Part shown: piece after piece, positions 1-8,658 of the stretch
Layout of the letters: each line of letters starts with the position of its first letter
How positions within the stretch are numbered: the first letter of the stretch is position 1
DNA from: Planctomyces sp.
Lineage (GTDB): Bacteria > Planctomycetota > Planctomycetia > Planctomycetales > Planctomycetaceae
Direction: 5' to 3'
Length of the DNA stretch: 64,000 nucleotides
Assembly (NCBI GenBank): GCA_016795105.1
Contig: JAEUIH010000005.1
Span: 133,220-197,219 of the forward strand
Notes under the pieces: model-generated
What the model was told of the DNA's origin: nothing
Databases searched by the model: none
What the model saw: only the letters and a program-made list of their open reading frames with translations
Made by a program: the position numbers and the translations under genes

Positions 1-2
1 CA

Positions 3-425
3 CTCAACGAAGATGATTCTGCAAAGGACCAGACGATCCGCGAGAAGTTTGCCGCCCACCGGAAGAACCCCTCGTGTGCGGGCTGCCATTCGCGGATTGA
101 CCCTCTGGGTTTTGCGATGGAAAACTTTGACATCACCGGCCGATGGCGCGACACGTACGAAAACGGCAAGCCGGTCGATTCAAGCGGAACGCTGCTGAGA
201 ACCTATCCGTTCGACGGTGTTGTCGGTTTCAAAGAGTCGCTGGTGAAGGAGGACGAGCGTTTTGCCACAGCCTTCACCAGTCATTTGCTGCGATTCGCCC
301 TGACAAGAGAACTCGGGCCGGCAGACTCAATCACAGTCGACACAATTGTCATGAAGACTGCGAAAGAGGACTTCAGACTCAGATCGCTGATTCGCGAAGT
401 GGCGCTCTGCGTCGCAAAGAGATGA
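3..425 (+). CDS. C-terminal part of a DUF1588/DUF1585 planctomycete cytochrome-like protein (5' end outside window)
   Basis: The reading frame is already open at the left edge, so only the last 140 residues are visible. They contain a CAGCH motif (CxxCH, class c haem attachment) followed by RIDPLGFAMENFD, typical of DUF1588, and then a DUF1585-like end with LLRFALTRELGPAD. In Planctomycetes this family (with DUF1587/1592/1595) forms large exported proteins beside DUF1501 or DUF1549/1553 partners, and that pairing is seen downstream here. The molecular function of the family is not established; an exported redox or polymer-degrading role is usually supposed. The gene ends 153 bp before the next start. 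Confidence 0.85.
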   Translation, partial: LNEDDSAKDQTIREKFAAHRKNPSCAGCHSRIDPLGFAMENFDITGRWRDTYENGKPVDSSGTLLRTYPFDGVVGFKESLVKEDERFATAFTSHLLRFALTRELGPADSITVDTIVMKTAKEDFRLRSLIREVALCVAKR

Positions 426-578
426 TCCTGTGATGCTCCTACCTGCGGGTCGCGCTTGCAACTTCTCCGGATGCGAAGTTTCGCAGCATCTTGTATTTGG
501 CTTCCTGGGGTACTACTCTGTCGGTTTGGAACTCTGAAAATCACATGGTGCATATCACGAAGTGTGGATTTGACAGGC

Positions 579-2750
579 ATGCGATTCACTTGCCGCCCAA
601 CTCGAAAGTGGTTTGCCGCTTGTTCGCTCTTCGCATGTCTGTTGGCTGGCTTTGATGTTTCGGCAAACGGAGATGAGAAGCCCTGGCCGTTTTACGTTCC
701 GACGCACCAGGAACCACCGCTCGTTCAGTCATCAGACTGGGTGATCAACGACATCGATCGGTTCGTATTGAGCGAACTCAAGAAACGTAACCTGAAACCG
801 GCGCCGCGGGCGTCTAAGACAGTGTTGCTGCGGAGGCTGTATTTCGATTTGATTGGACTACCTCCGTCGCCGGAAGAGGTCCAGCAGTTTATGAACGATG
901 AGTCGCCCGAGGCGTACTCAAGACTCGTGGACCGGCTGCTCGATGATGAGCGCTACGGTGAGCGCTGGGCTCGACGTTGGCTCGATCTGGCTCGCTATGC
1001 AGACACGGCCGGATACGAAGGCGATCCCGATCTGCCGCACGCATGGCGATACCGGGATTACGTGATCGACGCTTTCAATCACGACAAGCCTTACGATCGA
1101 TTCATCAAAGAACAGTTGGCAGGCGATGAGCTTGATGAGATCATGGGCGCCGGTGAGCTTCCTTTAAGTAAGCCTGAGCAGATCGTGGCGTTGACCTTTC
1201 TTCGTCTGGCACCATTTACTGAACCGAGAGGTGATGAAACTCGACATGAAATGCTCAGCGAAATGACCTCTACGGTCGGCTCGGTATTTCTTGGGTTGAC
1301 CGTTGGATGCGCGAAATGTCATGACCACAGGCATGATGACATTCCGACGGCGGACTTCTACCGCCTGAAGGCCTTTTTTTCCACTGTTCAAATCCCTCCA
1401 CCGGAACGCGGTGATGGATTCCAGATTGGTGGATCAATCGAGGCTGACTTTTATCGAGCAGGAGAACAGGAATGGGCAGAGAAACGTCGCAGCGAAATCA
1501 AACAACAGCTGGAAGCATCGAACAATGAACTTCAACAACTGAGAGAGTCCATTTCACAACGACTGGGGCAGGAGAAAGTCGACGAGTTATTCAAAGGCGG
1601 CGACGATCGAATCACTCAGGCCGAGAAGGACCAGTTTGATAGACTTTCCGCGGCACCTCGTTTTCTCAACCAGGATCTCAAGCGGCTTCAGCCTGTTGCG
1701 ATGTCGTTACGACATTCCTTTGGTCCGCCTTACGAACCGGGCGTTCCGGTGACACGGATCATGCATCGAGGTGAGTACGACAATCCAGGGGAAGTCGTTG
1801 AAGCCGGATTCCTCAGTGCGATTACCGGAAATCAGGAGCCCGCCGCAATTCGCCTCGATCCGTTCAGGAGATGGCCGACTCGCAGTCGTCGAATGGCGCT
1901 GGCAAACTGGATCGCAAGCGACAGCAACCCAATGACCGCACGCGTGATGGTGAACCGACTTTGGCAATGGCATTTTGGTCAGGGGATCGTGCGGACGCCC
2001 AGCGATTTCGGTCAACTCAGTGGTGGTCCGTCTCATCCGCAATTACTCGACTGGCTGGCACTCAGGTTTGTCGACGAGAAATGGAGCCTCAAAGCGATGC
2101 ATCGCCTGATCGTCCAGTCGGCCACGTACCGACAGACATCGATGCACTCTGATGAACATGCTCTGTTGGTCGACCCTGACAACCGACTATTGTGGCGGTT
2201 CAATCGTCAGCGGCTGGATGCCGAGGCCATCCGCGACAGCATATTGCAGGTCAGTGGGCGTCTGAACAACGAAAAGTATGGCTTGCCGATCTTCCCGCCT
2301 TTGCCGGGAGATGTCGCCGAAGCGGTGAAGTTTACGAACTCGAAATGGAACGCACAGCACGGACCGGAAGGTCGGCGGCGAAGCATCTACATCTATCAGC
2401 AGCGGACCCTCACAATGCCGATGATGCAGACGTTCGATGCCTTAGTTTGCGACGAGTCGAGACCTGATCGAAAAGCTTCCGTAACACCATTGCAGGCGTT
2501 GGCACTTTTGAACGGAGAGTTCTCCAACGAGGAAGCCAGACATTTTGCAGGTCGGGTAAGACAACTTTCTGGCGACGACTTAACTGTACAGATCGAACAC
2601 GCCTTCGAAATCGCGTTGAGCAGACCTCCAACAAAGCCGGAATCGGAACGCATGATCTCGTTGTGCATGTTGAATGACTCGGAGAACGATCGGTTGGTCA
2701 GCGTGTGCCGCGTGCTGTTGAACTCGAACGAATTCATTTACGTTGATTGA
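579..2750 (+). CDS. DUF1549/DUF1553 planctomycete protein
   Basis: The protein has 723 residues from ATG 579. The frame is open upstream to 456, but 579 is preferred because it begins a signal peptide (MRFTCRPTRKWFAACSLFAC and a hydrophobic stretch ending at SANG). DUF1549 follows (FDLIGLPPSPEEV, YGERWARRWLDLARYADT), then a CAKCHDHRHDD haem-type motif, then DUF1553 (ANWIASDSNPMTARVMVNRLWQWHFG and a C-terminal YVD). The N-terminal PSCyt1 cytochrome domain common in longer relatives is absent. It is probably co-transcribed with the DUF1501 gene, which starts within or just after its stop. The family is exported and of unknown biochemical role, often near sulfatases and polysaccharide-related genes. 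Confidence 0.9.
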   Translation: MRFTCRPTRKWFAACSLFACLLAGFDVSANGDEKPWPFYVPTHQEPPLVQSSDWVINDIDRFVLSELKKRNLKPAPRASKTVLLRRLYFDLIGLPPSPEEVQQFMNDESPEAYSRLVDRLLDDERYGERWARRWLDLARYADTAGYEGDPDLPHAWRYRDYVIDAFNHDKPYDRFIKEQLAGDELDEIMGAGELPLSKPEQIVALTFLRLAPFTEPRGDETRHEMLSEMTSTVGSVFLGLTVGCAKCHDHRHDDIPTADFYRLKAFFSTVQIPPPERGDGFQIGGSIEADFYRAGEQEWAEKRRSEIKQQLEASNNELQQLRESISQRLGQEKVDELFKGGDDRITQAEKDQFDRLSAAPRFLNQDLKRLQPVAMSLRHSFGPPYEPGVPVTRIMHRGEYDNPGEVVEAGFLSAITGNQEPAAIRLDPFRRWPTRSRRMALANWIASDSNPMTARVMVNRLWQWHFGQGIVRTPSDFGQLSGGPSHPQLLDWLALRFVDEKWSLKAMHRLIVQSATYRQTSMHSDEHALLVDPDNRLLWRFNRQRLDAEAIRDSILQVSGRLNNEKYGLPIFPPLPGDVAEAVKFTNSKWNAQHGPEGRRRSIYIYQQRTLTMPMMQTFDALVCDESRPDRKASVTPLQALALLNGEFSNEEARHFAGRVRQLSGDDLTVQIEHAFEIALSRPPTKPESERMISLCMLNDSENDRLVSVCRVLLNSNEFIYVD

Positions 2751-2761
2751 AGAACTTAGAT

Positions 2762-4186
2762 ATGTCACCGTCATCGCGGCGAACCATTCTGTCACACGCG
2801 TACAATGGCATCGGCGGACTGGCGCTCAGCAGTCTGCTGGCCAGTGAGGCTCGCGCCGCCGGCAACCCACTCTCCGCCAAATCACCGCATATCACTCGAA
2901 AGGCAAGAAACTGTATTTTCCTGTTCATGCAGGGGGGCGTCAGCCAGGTCGATTCTTTCGACTACAAGCCTGCCTTGAATAAGTTGCATGGGGAACCTCT
3001 GCCGCGAATTCCATCGATCTCCGGCGAACTTCAGGGAAGACTCACCTTTCCTCATGCGGTGGTAGGAAGTGCGTTTAAGTTTGAACGCCATGGTGGTTCT
3101 GGTCGGTATATGTCGGAGCTGTTTCCCAACCTTGCGCGCCATGTCGATGACATGGCGTTTATCCACGGAATCAGGACCGACAATCAAAATCACGGTCCAT
3201 CCACTCTGCACGTAACGACTGGCAGTCAGTTCCCAGGCAGTCCATCCGTTGGTTCGTGGGTGAACTATGGACTGGGAAGTGAAAGCGAGAACATGCCTGG
3301 CTATGTCGTCATTCAGGATCCTCGCGGAGCACCCGTCAATGGAGCGGCGGTCTGGGCCAATGGATATCTGCCAGCCACACATCAAGGTGCATTACTGCGG
3401 CCAACAGGCAGCCCGATCCTGGACTTGAATCGCCCGTCCGGTATGTCTGAAGCACAACAGCGTGCTGAACTCGATGCACTGAAGTGGTTCAACCAGCAGC
3501 ATCTCGAAACACGGCCCGGAGCATTGGAACTTGAAGCTCGTATCTCTGCATATGAACTGGCATTTCGCATGCAGTCGACAGCACCCGCACTCGTCGATAT
3601 TTCCGATGAGCCCAGGCAAATTCAGGAAATGTACGGCCTTCACCAAAAAGAAACCGCGGGCTTTGGCAGGCAGTGTTTGCTGGCAAGGCGATTTGTAGAA
3701 GCCGGAGTTCGCTTTTCACTTTTAATACACGGTGTGCAGATTGGGCCTGACAGCTGGGACGATCACGGCAATGTTGAACAGGGAATGCGAAAGCACTCAA
3801 AAGAAGTCGATCAACCCATTGCGGCATTGCTGTCGGATTTGAAACAACGCGGATTGTTAGAAGAAACACTTGTGGTGTGGGCCTCCGAAATGGGCCGCAC
3901 GCCGTTTGTGAACGGCCAGCTGAAAAGCAACCCTGGCCGTGAACATAACTCATACTCGCTGTCCATGTGGATGGCCGGCGGCGATGTGAAAGGGAGTGCC
4001 ACTGCGGGCGAAACCGACGAGTTTTCTCTGCGATCGATCCATGAACCGATCCCCATTCGCAACGTCCACGCAACGATCCTGAATCTGCTGGGACTTGACG
4101 ACGACAAGCTGCGATACCTGCACGCGGGGCGTCTACGACAATTGACGGATATCGGCGGCGAAGTGCTGGATGAAATCATCGCCTGA
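2762..4186 (+). CDS. DUF1501 (sulfatase-like fold) protein
   Basis: The protein has 474 residues from ATG 2762. A TTG at 2747 that overlaps the preceding stop is an alternative start giving five more residues. The N-terminus SRRTILSHAYNGIGGLALSSLLAS resembles a twin-arginine signal, although the motif is not canonical. DUF1501 hallmarks are FLFMQGGVSQVDSFDYKP, ELFPNLARHVDDMAFI, NHGPSTLHVTTG, and WASEMGRTPFVNG with GREHNSYSLSMWMAGG near the C-terminus. DUF1501 is related to the alkaline phosphatase/sulfatase fold. It is the standard partner of DUF1549/1553 genes in planctomycetes and very probably forms an operon with the gene upstream. Confidence 0.92.
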   Translation: MSPSSRRTILSHAYNGIGGLALSSLLASEARAAGNPLSAKSPHITRKARNCIFLFMQGGVSQVDSFDYKPALNKLHGEPLPRIPSISGELQGRLTFPHAVVGSAFKFERHGGSGRYMSELFPNLARHVDDMAFIHGIRTDNQNHGPSTLHVTTGSQFPGSPSVGSWVNYGLGSESENMPGYVVIQDPRGAPVNGAAVWANGYLPATHQGALLRPTGSPILDLNRPSGMSEAQQRAELDALKWFNQQHLETRPGALELEARISAYELAFRMQSTAPALVDISDEPRQIQEMYGLHQKETAGFGRQCLLARRFVEAGVRFSLLIHGVQIGPDSWDDHGNVEQGMRKHSKEVDQPIAALLSDLKQRGLLEETLVVWASEMGRTPFVNGQLKSNPGREHNSYSLSMWMAGGDVKGSATAGETDEFSLRSIHEPIPIRNVHATILNLLGLDDDKLRYLHAGRLRQLTDIGGEVLDEIIA

Positions 4187-4461
4187 GAATCTCGAATGAG
4201 TTGCGTCCCCATTCTCCTGCCCCCAACTTTCCTGTCCCGGGTCATTGATCTTGATCTTGCCTTCTGAGTTGACCAGGCTGTTGCTCGGGTAAAACGCCTT
4301 TCCGAACATGCTGACGGGGCACAGTCAACGTGTCATGCAATGCAGTAGCATTCACGTTTAACGGCAAGCCAAAGGCGTCTGCGCAAGTTTAGCGGCAAGC
4401 CAAAGGCGTCGGCCTGCTGTTCCGCCAGTCACAAAACGTACACTCATCCATCAAACCTATT
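4187..4461. other. Non-coding stretch with a dispersed repeat
   Basis: No convincing gene is seen. The stretch holds one copy of the GTTTAACGGC...GGCGTC repeat (listed separately) and leads into the tandem repeat array. Confidence 0.5.
4356..4410 (+). repeat. Dispersed GTTTAACGGC/GGCGTC repeat, copy 1
   Basis: The unit is GTTTAACGGCAAGCC followed by a GGCGTCTGCGC spacer and a second half GTTTAGCGGCAAGCC...GGCGTC. The same two-part unit occurs at 10991-11045 in the same orientation and at 11264-11318 inverted. It is an intergenic repeat of unknown function. Confidence 0.8.
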
Positions 4462-5042
4462 AATTCCCCAGTGTTCTTTCAAGTACAAGGCTGACCGAAA
4501 GGTTTGAATCAACACCATTCCGCGGCATGTCGACATGGCAAAGGCAAGAGGGAACGCAAAGGCGCAGAGACGCAAAGAGATCAAACACCCCGGTGTCACT
4601 CTTCTCTGCGTCTTTGCGCCTTTGCGTCTCTGCGTTCACTTTCCCCAAAAACCCATTCAATTCCCAGAGGCCATTCAAGCACACGGCTGACCGAAAGGCC
4701 TGAATCAACACTGTTCCGCGGCATGTCGACATGGCAAAGGCAAAAGCGAACGCAAAGGCGCAGAGACGCAAAGAATTCAAACACCCCGGTGTCACTCTTC
4801 TCTGCGTCTTTGCGCCTCCGCGTCTCTGCGTTCACTTTCCCCACAAACCCATTCAATCCCCAGAGCCCTTTCAAGTACAAGGCTGACCGAAAGGCCTGAA
4901 TCAACACCGTTCTGCGGCATGTCGACATGGCAAAGACAAAAGGGAACGCAGAGGCGCAAAGAATTCAAACACCCCGGTGTCACTCTTCTCTGCGTCCTTG
5001 CGCCTCAGCGTCTCTGCGTTTACTTTCCCGACAAGCCCGTTC
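4462..5042. repeat. Three tandem ~190-bp repeat units with internal inverted repeats
   Basis: Units lie at 4462-4658, 4659-4854 and 4855-5042, and a fourth begins at 5043 but is cut short. Each contains GCTGACCGAAAGG, the GCGGCATGTCGACATGGCAAAG segment, and a long hairpin in which an arm rich in CGCAAAGGCGCAGAGACGC faces its reverse complement across CACCCCGGTGTCACTC. In the third unit the left arm has lost about 18 bp, so the array is diverging. Open frames read through it on both strands are artefacts of the repeat. It could be a MITE-like or REP-like array. Confidence 0.9.
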
Positions 5043-5138
5043 AATCCCCAATCCGTTGTCACTTCATGCTGACTATTGGAACTCCCTCGGCTGGAAAGAC
5101 CCCTTTAGTCAGGAAGCGTTCTCTGAGCGACAGCGGGA

Positions 5139-6095
5139 CTAAGGTTGATTTCCGAGGAAATCACGGATGAGCGCAGCGATCGCCGCCCCGTCCTCTTCGA
5201 GGGCAAAATGCCCTGTATCCAGCAGATGAAACTCCACGCTCTTCAGGTCACGCTTGTACGGGAACGCACCGGCGGCAGGAAAGATCGGGTCGTTTTTACC
5301 CCAGACGATCAGTGTGGGCGGCTGGTACTTGCGGAGATATTCCTGCCACTGGGGATACAGAGGTGGGTTGCTTCCATAGCTGAAGAACAGAGCCAACTGG
5401 ATCTCCTGATTGCCAGGTCGATCCAGAAGCGGTTGTACATGTCCCCATGTGTCGGGACTGATGGTTTCCAGATTGCGGACGCCTGTAGTGTACTGCCATT
5501 TCGTCGCATCCAGAGTCAGCAGCGATCGCAGACCGTCCCCCTTTTCTTTGCTTCGATCTGCCCAATAGGCCTTGACGGGTTTCCAGAAGTCGTTGTCGAG
5601 CCCTTCATCATAGGCGTTTCCGTTTTGCACGATCAGCGATCTCACCCGTTCCGGGTGTTTTACGGCAAGACGAAACCCCACCGGAGCCCCGTAGTCCATC
5701 AGATAAATCGAATACTCGGTCAATCCAACCTTCTCGGTGAACTTCTCGACCACGTTCGCCAGGTTGTCGAAGGTGTAGTCGAAATCGTCGACCGACGGAG
5801 CCGAACTATTGCCGAAGCCAGGGTAATCCGGCGCGACGACATGATACTTCTCTGCCAACGACGGAATCAGATTCCGAAACATGTGGGATGAAGTCGGAAA
5901 GCCGTGCAACAGTAATACAGTCGGCGCATCCTTTGGGCCCGCCTCGCGGTAGAAGATGTCGAGATTGTCGACCTTGATCGTGCGATGCAACACTGTTGTC
6001 GTCGGCAACTGCGGCTCATCGGCTGTGACGGACGCACCGTACGAGATAATCGTGGCAAGAGTCATCGCGACAAAGGAGTTATGGAATAGATTCAT
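5139..6095 (-). CDS. Exported alpha/beta hydrolase (epoxide hydrolase/haloalkane dehalogenase-like)
   Basis: The protein has 318 residues from the ATG at 6095-6093. The frame stays open upstream, but this start follows GGAG at good spacing and begins a signal peptide ([20 protein letters not shown]...TADE). The mature part has the HGFPTSS oxyanion motif, a DYGAPVG nucleophile elbow with aspartate as the probable nucleophile (as in epoxide hydrolases and dehalogenases rather than serine esterases), WGKNDPIFP around the acid residue, and DTGHFALEE with the catalytic histidine. The substrate cannot be predicted. It stands alone and convergent to the upstream cluster. Confidence 0.85.
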   Translation of the reverse strand: MNLFHNSFVAMTLATIISYGASVTADEPQLPTTTVLHRTIKVDNLDIFYREAGPKDAPTVLLLHGFPTSSHMFRNLIPSLAEKYHVVAPDYPGFGNSSAPSVDDFDYTFDNLANVVEKFTEKVGLTEYSIYLMDYGAPVGFRLAVKHPERVRSLIVQNGNAYDEGLDNDFWKPVKAYWADRSKEKGDGLRSLLTLDATKWQYTTGVRNLETISPDTWGHVQPLLDRPGNQEIQLALFFSYGSNPPLYPQWQEYLRKYQPPTLIVWGKNDPIFPAAGAFPYKRDLKSVEFHLLDTGHFALEEDGAAIAALIRDFLGNQP

Positions 6096-6183
6096 GGATT
6101 CACTCTCCAGGGGTAAAGTCTGCTTTTCTGAATGGGGCGATGCTGAATAAAACGGTGTTGAATAAACGGCGCGTTGAAGATGG

Positions 6184-6777
6184 TTAGCGAGTCTGATCGC
6201 AACCGGGGATGGTCGCGCAAACGTCATGATGATCGACGATCGGCTCGACCCTGGGGAAATCAATGTCCGTCTCGGCGACGTGATTGAAGTAGTTGGTGAA
6301 GATGTTGAGAGCGACGTTGGCAACAACTTCCGCGATTGCGCCATCATCCAGACCTGCACCGCGGGCACTGGCCAGGTCCGCATCGGTCACTCACCCCTGT
6401 TTGGTCAATACCTGCCCGGCAAACTGCACAATCGCAGCAGAATTCGAATCGACGGATGTGCCGCGGCGGCTATCCAGTATCTGATCAGCCGTGAGACCAA
6501 CCATCTTGCCGATTGTGGAATGTGCAGCAAGGCAATAGTCGCAGCCGTTCGCCTGACCAACAGCCAGAGCGATGCGTTCCCGATCTTTCGCGGACAGCGA
6601 TCCTTTTCCCAACGCGCCGCTGAGTGAAAGATAGCCTTCCAGAACCGCTGGAGCATTGGCCATGACTCGCGTTATGTTTGGAATCGATCCCAGCTTGCTT
6701 TTGACGGCATCGAGCAGTTCCCTGGCTTTTCCCGTTGCTGACTCTGGAACAATTTGTTGGATTCGTGACATGATCAA
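6184..6777 (-). pseudogene. Carboxymuconolactone decarboxylase/AhpD-family gene with an in-frame TGA
   Basis: The first 128 codons (6777-6394) encode an AhpD-like protein with the CDYCLAAH redox motif. They end at a TGA at 6393-6391, and the same frame continues at once with [28 protein letters not shown] and [18 protein letters not shown], which is the normal family C-terminus. The combined length (about 197 codons) is typical. Family members usually have an arginine at this place, so a CGA to TGA change is the simplest explanation. The active-site CxxC lies upstream of the stop, so a truncated product could be made, but the helices lost probably pack the fold. Readthrough is possible but unsupported. 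Confidence 0.8.
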
Positions 6778-7002
6778 AACCTTTCGAGAACAGTATTCGT
6801 CGGACTTTGTTGTGCCAGCTGAGCAATTCAGCGGGCGATGAATCGATACAGTTCACTTTCCGTGCCAAACCGGATGATTTGACGCAACTATTTTCCTCAA
6901 TTGATCTTGCGAAAACCCGAACACGCCAGCGAAATCAACGACATTTCGTCGTTCAACGACTTTACGTTGAACAAGCACGAAAACTCGTCACAAAGCCCTC
7001 AG
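6778..7002. other. Non-coding stretch upstream of the hipB remnant
   Basis: No gene is recognised between the decarboxylase start and the hipB-like remnant. It may hold the promoter of the minus-strand decarboxylase gene. Confidence 0.4.
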
Positions 7003-7101
7003 AGCAAACTTCCGCTCGGACTGGCGATTGAATTCCTGCAGCGATTCGGACTCGAACTTCACGGTCGGACTTCGTGGGAAGCGGAGGCGAGGGCACGATG
7101 A
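7003..7101 (+). pseudogene. Remnant of a hipB-like antitoxin 3' end
   Basis: The frame KLPLGLAIEFLQRFGLELHGRTSW matches the C-terminus of the intact hipB-like gene at 8434-8658 (TLQLGLAIEVLQLFGLELHVRTRG) at both protein and DNA level. No helix-turn-helix region precedes it. The ATGAG at 7098 corresponds to the hipB/hipA overlap, but hipA coding sequence does not follow; REP-like repeats begin instead. It is the scar of a second hipBA locus or of a local duplication. Confidence 0.75.
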
Positions 7102-7116
7102 GTTGCTATTCGATTC

Positions 7117-7150
7117 GCCCACCTGCGATTGACCCCAACGGGATCGCACA
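7117..7150. repeat. REP-like repeat left of the RAYT-like gene
   Basis: It contains TCGCCCACCTGCGATTGACC and a GACCCCAACGGGatc hairpin, and is nearly identical to the repeat immediately right of the transposase gene at 7796-7829. The two copies bracket the gene in the same orientation. Confidence 0.75.
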
Positions 7151-7326
7151 TTACGTGCACCTTCACGCCTGGCCCATTGTGGAACTGTGTTGAGGTTCGG
7201 TTCCGAGACTTCCGTCAAGAGGGCGTTTCGCTCCGGGGCACCCTAATATGTGTTGCCCCATACGTACATGGTATACTTGCAAAGCTCCTACTGAATGTTG
7301 TCACACTCTGAACGAGGCATAACGTA

Positions 7327-7782
7327 ATGAGTCAGTCCTTGGCCCAAATTTACGTCCACATTGTTTTCTCTACTAAGGATCGATTCGGATTCCTTAAAGA
7401 CGTGGCCTTTCGAGAACAGGTGCATGCCTATCTTGCTGGCATCTGTAAAAATCAGGATTGCCCTGCATTGATCGTTGGAGGCGTTGCTGATCACGTTCAC
7501 ATTCTGTGCCGACTGGGAAAAGTCATCGATGTGAGCAGCCTCATCCGTGAAATCAAACGCGACTCGTCTGGCTGGATCAAGAATCAGAGCAAATCGCAGT
7601 CTGGCTTTTATTGGCAGGGAGGCTATGGAGCATTCTCAATCAGCCCCTCTCACGTTCCAGCTTTGGAACGCTATATTCAGAATCAGGAAGAGCATCATAA
7701 GCGAGAGACGTTTCAGGATGAGTTTCGGAGGATCTGCGCTAAGTACAGCCTGGCGATTGATGAACGCTACGTCTGGGATTAA
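7327..7782 (+). CDS. IS200-like Y1 transposase (REP-associated, RAYT-like)
   Basis: The protein has 151 residues. It carries the HUH motif DHVHIL in the expected place, an N-terminal AQIYVHIVFSTKDR strand typical of Transposase_17 (Y1_Tnp), and the likely catalytic tyrosine in ERYIQNQEEHHKRETF. These enzymes nick single-stranded DNA at hairpins. The gene is flanked by hairpins of the GACCCC-AAC-GGGGTC type, which is the arrangement of RAYT genes with their REP/REPIN elements. It starts at ATG 7327. No IS605 TnpB is adjacent. Confidence 0.88.
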   Translation: MSQSLAQIYVHIVFSTKDRFGFLKDVAFREQVHAYLAGICKNQDCPALIVGGVADHVHILCRLGKVIDVSSLIREIKRDSSGWIKNQSKSQSGFYWQGGYGAFSISPSHVPALERYIQNQEEHHKRETFQDEFRRICAKYSLAIDERYVWD

Positions 7783-7795
7783 CCCCAACCGAGAG

Positions 7796-8025
7796 TCGCC
7801 CACCTGCGATTGACCCCAACGGGGTCGCACAACAAAGCCTGGGGTCGCCGTCTCAACGGCGCACCCCAGGTATTACGCCCAATCGCGAATGAACCCCAAC
7901 GGGGTTCCACATTACGTGCACCTTCGCGCCTTGCCCATTGTGGAACCCGATTGTGGAACCCCGTTGGGGTTCGGTTTCCTCGTCTCGTGCAACCTGGGGT
8001 GCGCCGCTTTGCGGCGACCCCAGGC
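7796..8025. repeat. Cluster of REP-like hairpins
   Basis: Several short palindromes are visible: GACCCCAACGGGGTC near 7812, GAACCCCAACGGGGTTC near 7891, an inverted version ending GGGGTTCGG near 7960, and longer arms GCCTGGGGTCGCC/GGCGcACCCCAGG (7839-7870) and CCTGGGGTGCGCC...GGCGACCCCAGG (7990-8022). They are the likely non-autonomous partners of the adjacent transposase. Confidence 0.75.
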
Positions 8026-8040
8026 TATGCTGTTGAACCC

Positions 8041-8300
8041 GTACCGGGTAATAATGCACAGCACGTCTGTGACGTGTACGTAACCGCCTGCATTCGAGTC
8101 ATCGTTGTACCATCAGTCCAAGTGATATTAACCCAGGTTACGCCTTTTGCACCACCCATCGGGCCGGGGATCCGATCCTCAGAATTCCGGCCGGGGACAG
8201 GGTTGGGGCCATAGACCGTCGTTTCTGGCGACGTGTTGGGTCCGCCAAAAACCAGAAGGCACACTTGTCGAATTCTGCCTTCCATCAGAGCCATCACTAT
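8041..8300. other. Non-coding stretch before hipBA
   Basis: It contains an ACCCGTACCGGGT palindrome. On the minus strand it reads as glycine/proline-rich (GPNPVPGRN...) and might be the tail of a lost gene, but no domain is recognised. Confidence 0.35.
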
Positions 8301-8307
8301 CGAAATG

Positions 8308-8417
8308 TACCGAACGGGACAAATCAACTTGACATCGGTAGTTTCTGGTCTAAATTTACCGAGCGGGACAAAAGAGTCGGCCATATAGCGATATGGCAAA
8401 ATTGTTCCCGAGCGGGA
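8308..8417. promoter_or_regulatory. Three operator-like sites upstream of hipB
   Basis: The motif TACCGAACGGGACA at 8308, TACCGAGCGGGACA at 8357 and TCCCGAGCGGGATT at 8406 recurs at exactly 49-bp intervals, and the third site is a perfect palindrome (TCCCG-AG-CGGGA). Between the last two lies another perfect palindrome, GCCATAT-AGCG-ATATGGC (8380-8397). HipB antitoxins bind several palindromic operators upstream of their own operon, so these are candidate autoregulatory sites. The site at 8406 lies 17 bp before the hipB start, where it could also block translation initiation or a promoter. Confidence 0.6.
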
Positions 8418-8433
8418 TTCGATCGGACATGCG

Positions 8434-8658
8434 ATGAAGAGAGTCAGCAACGCGAAAGAACTGGGCGCGATCCTGCGGCAGCGTCGAAAAGAAGCAGGGC
8501 TGACCTTGAAGGATGCCGCGGGAATGGCCGGAGTCGGCATCCGGTTTCTCTCTGAACTTGAACGAGGAAAACCAACACTTCAGCTCGGACTGGCGATTGA
8601 AGTCCTGCAGCTGTTTGGACTCGAACTTCATGTTCGCACTCGTGGGGAACCCCAATGA
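8434..8658 (+). CDS. hipB: HipB-like antitoxin, XRE-type helix-turn-helix protein
   Basis: The protein has 74 residues with an XRE helix-turn-helix: LGAILRQRRKEAGLTLKDAAGMAGVGIRFLSELERGK. It overlaps the hipA start by four bases (ATGA), giving translational coupling. In HipBA systems this protein dimerises, represses the operon and neutralises the kinase. The repeated palindromes just upstream fit autorepression. A decayed copy of its 3' end lies at 7003-7101. Confidence 0.85.
   Translation: MKRVSNAKELGAILRQRRKEAGLTLKDAAGMAGVGIRFLSELERGKPTLQLGLAIEVLQLFGLELHVRTRGEPQ

Noticed and set aside
4460-5170. Reading frames of 60-130 codons on both strands
   Set aside because: They are translations of the tandem hairpin repeats; the peptides repeat with the DNA unit and have no other support.
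8025-8540. 171-codon minus-strand frame left of hipBA
   Set aside because: Its first half is antisense to hipB, and only a glycine/proline-rich tail looks protein-like, without a recognisable domain.
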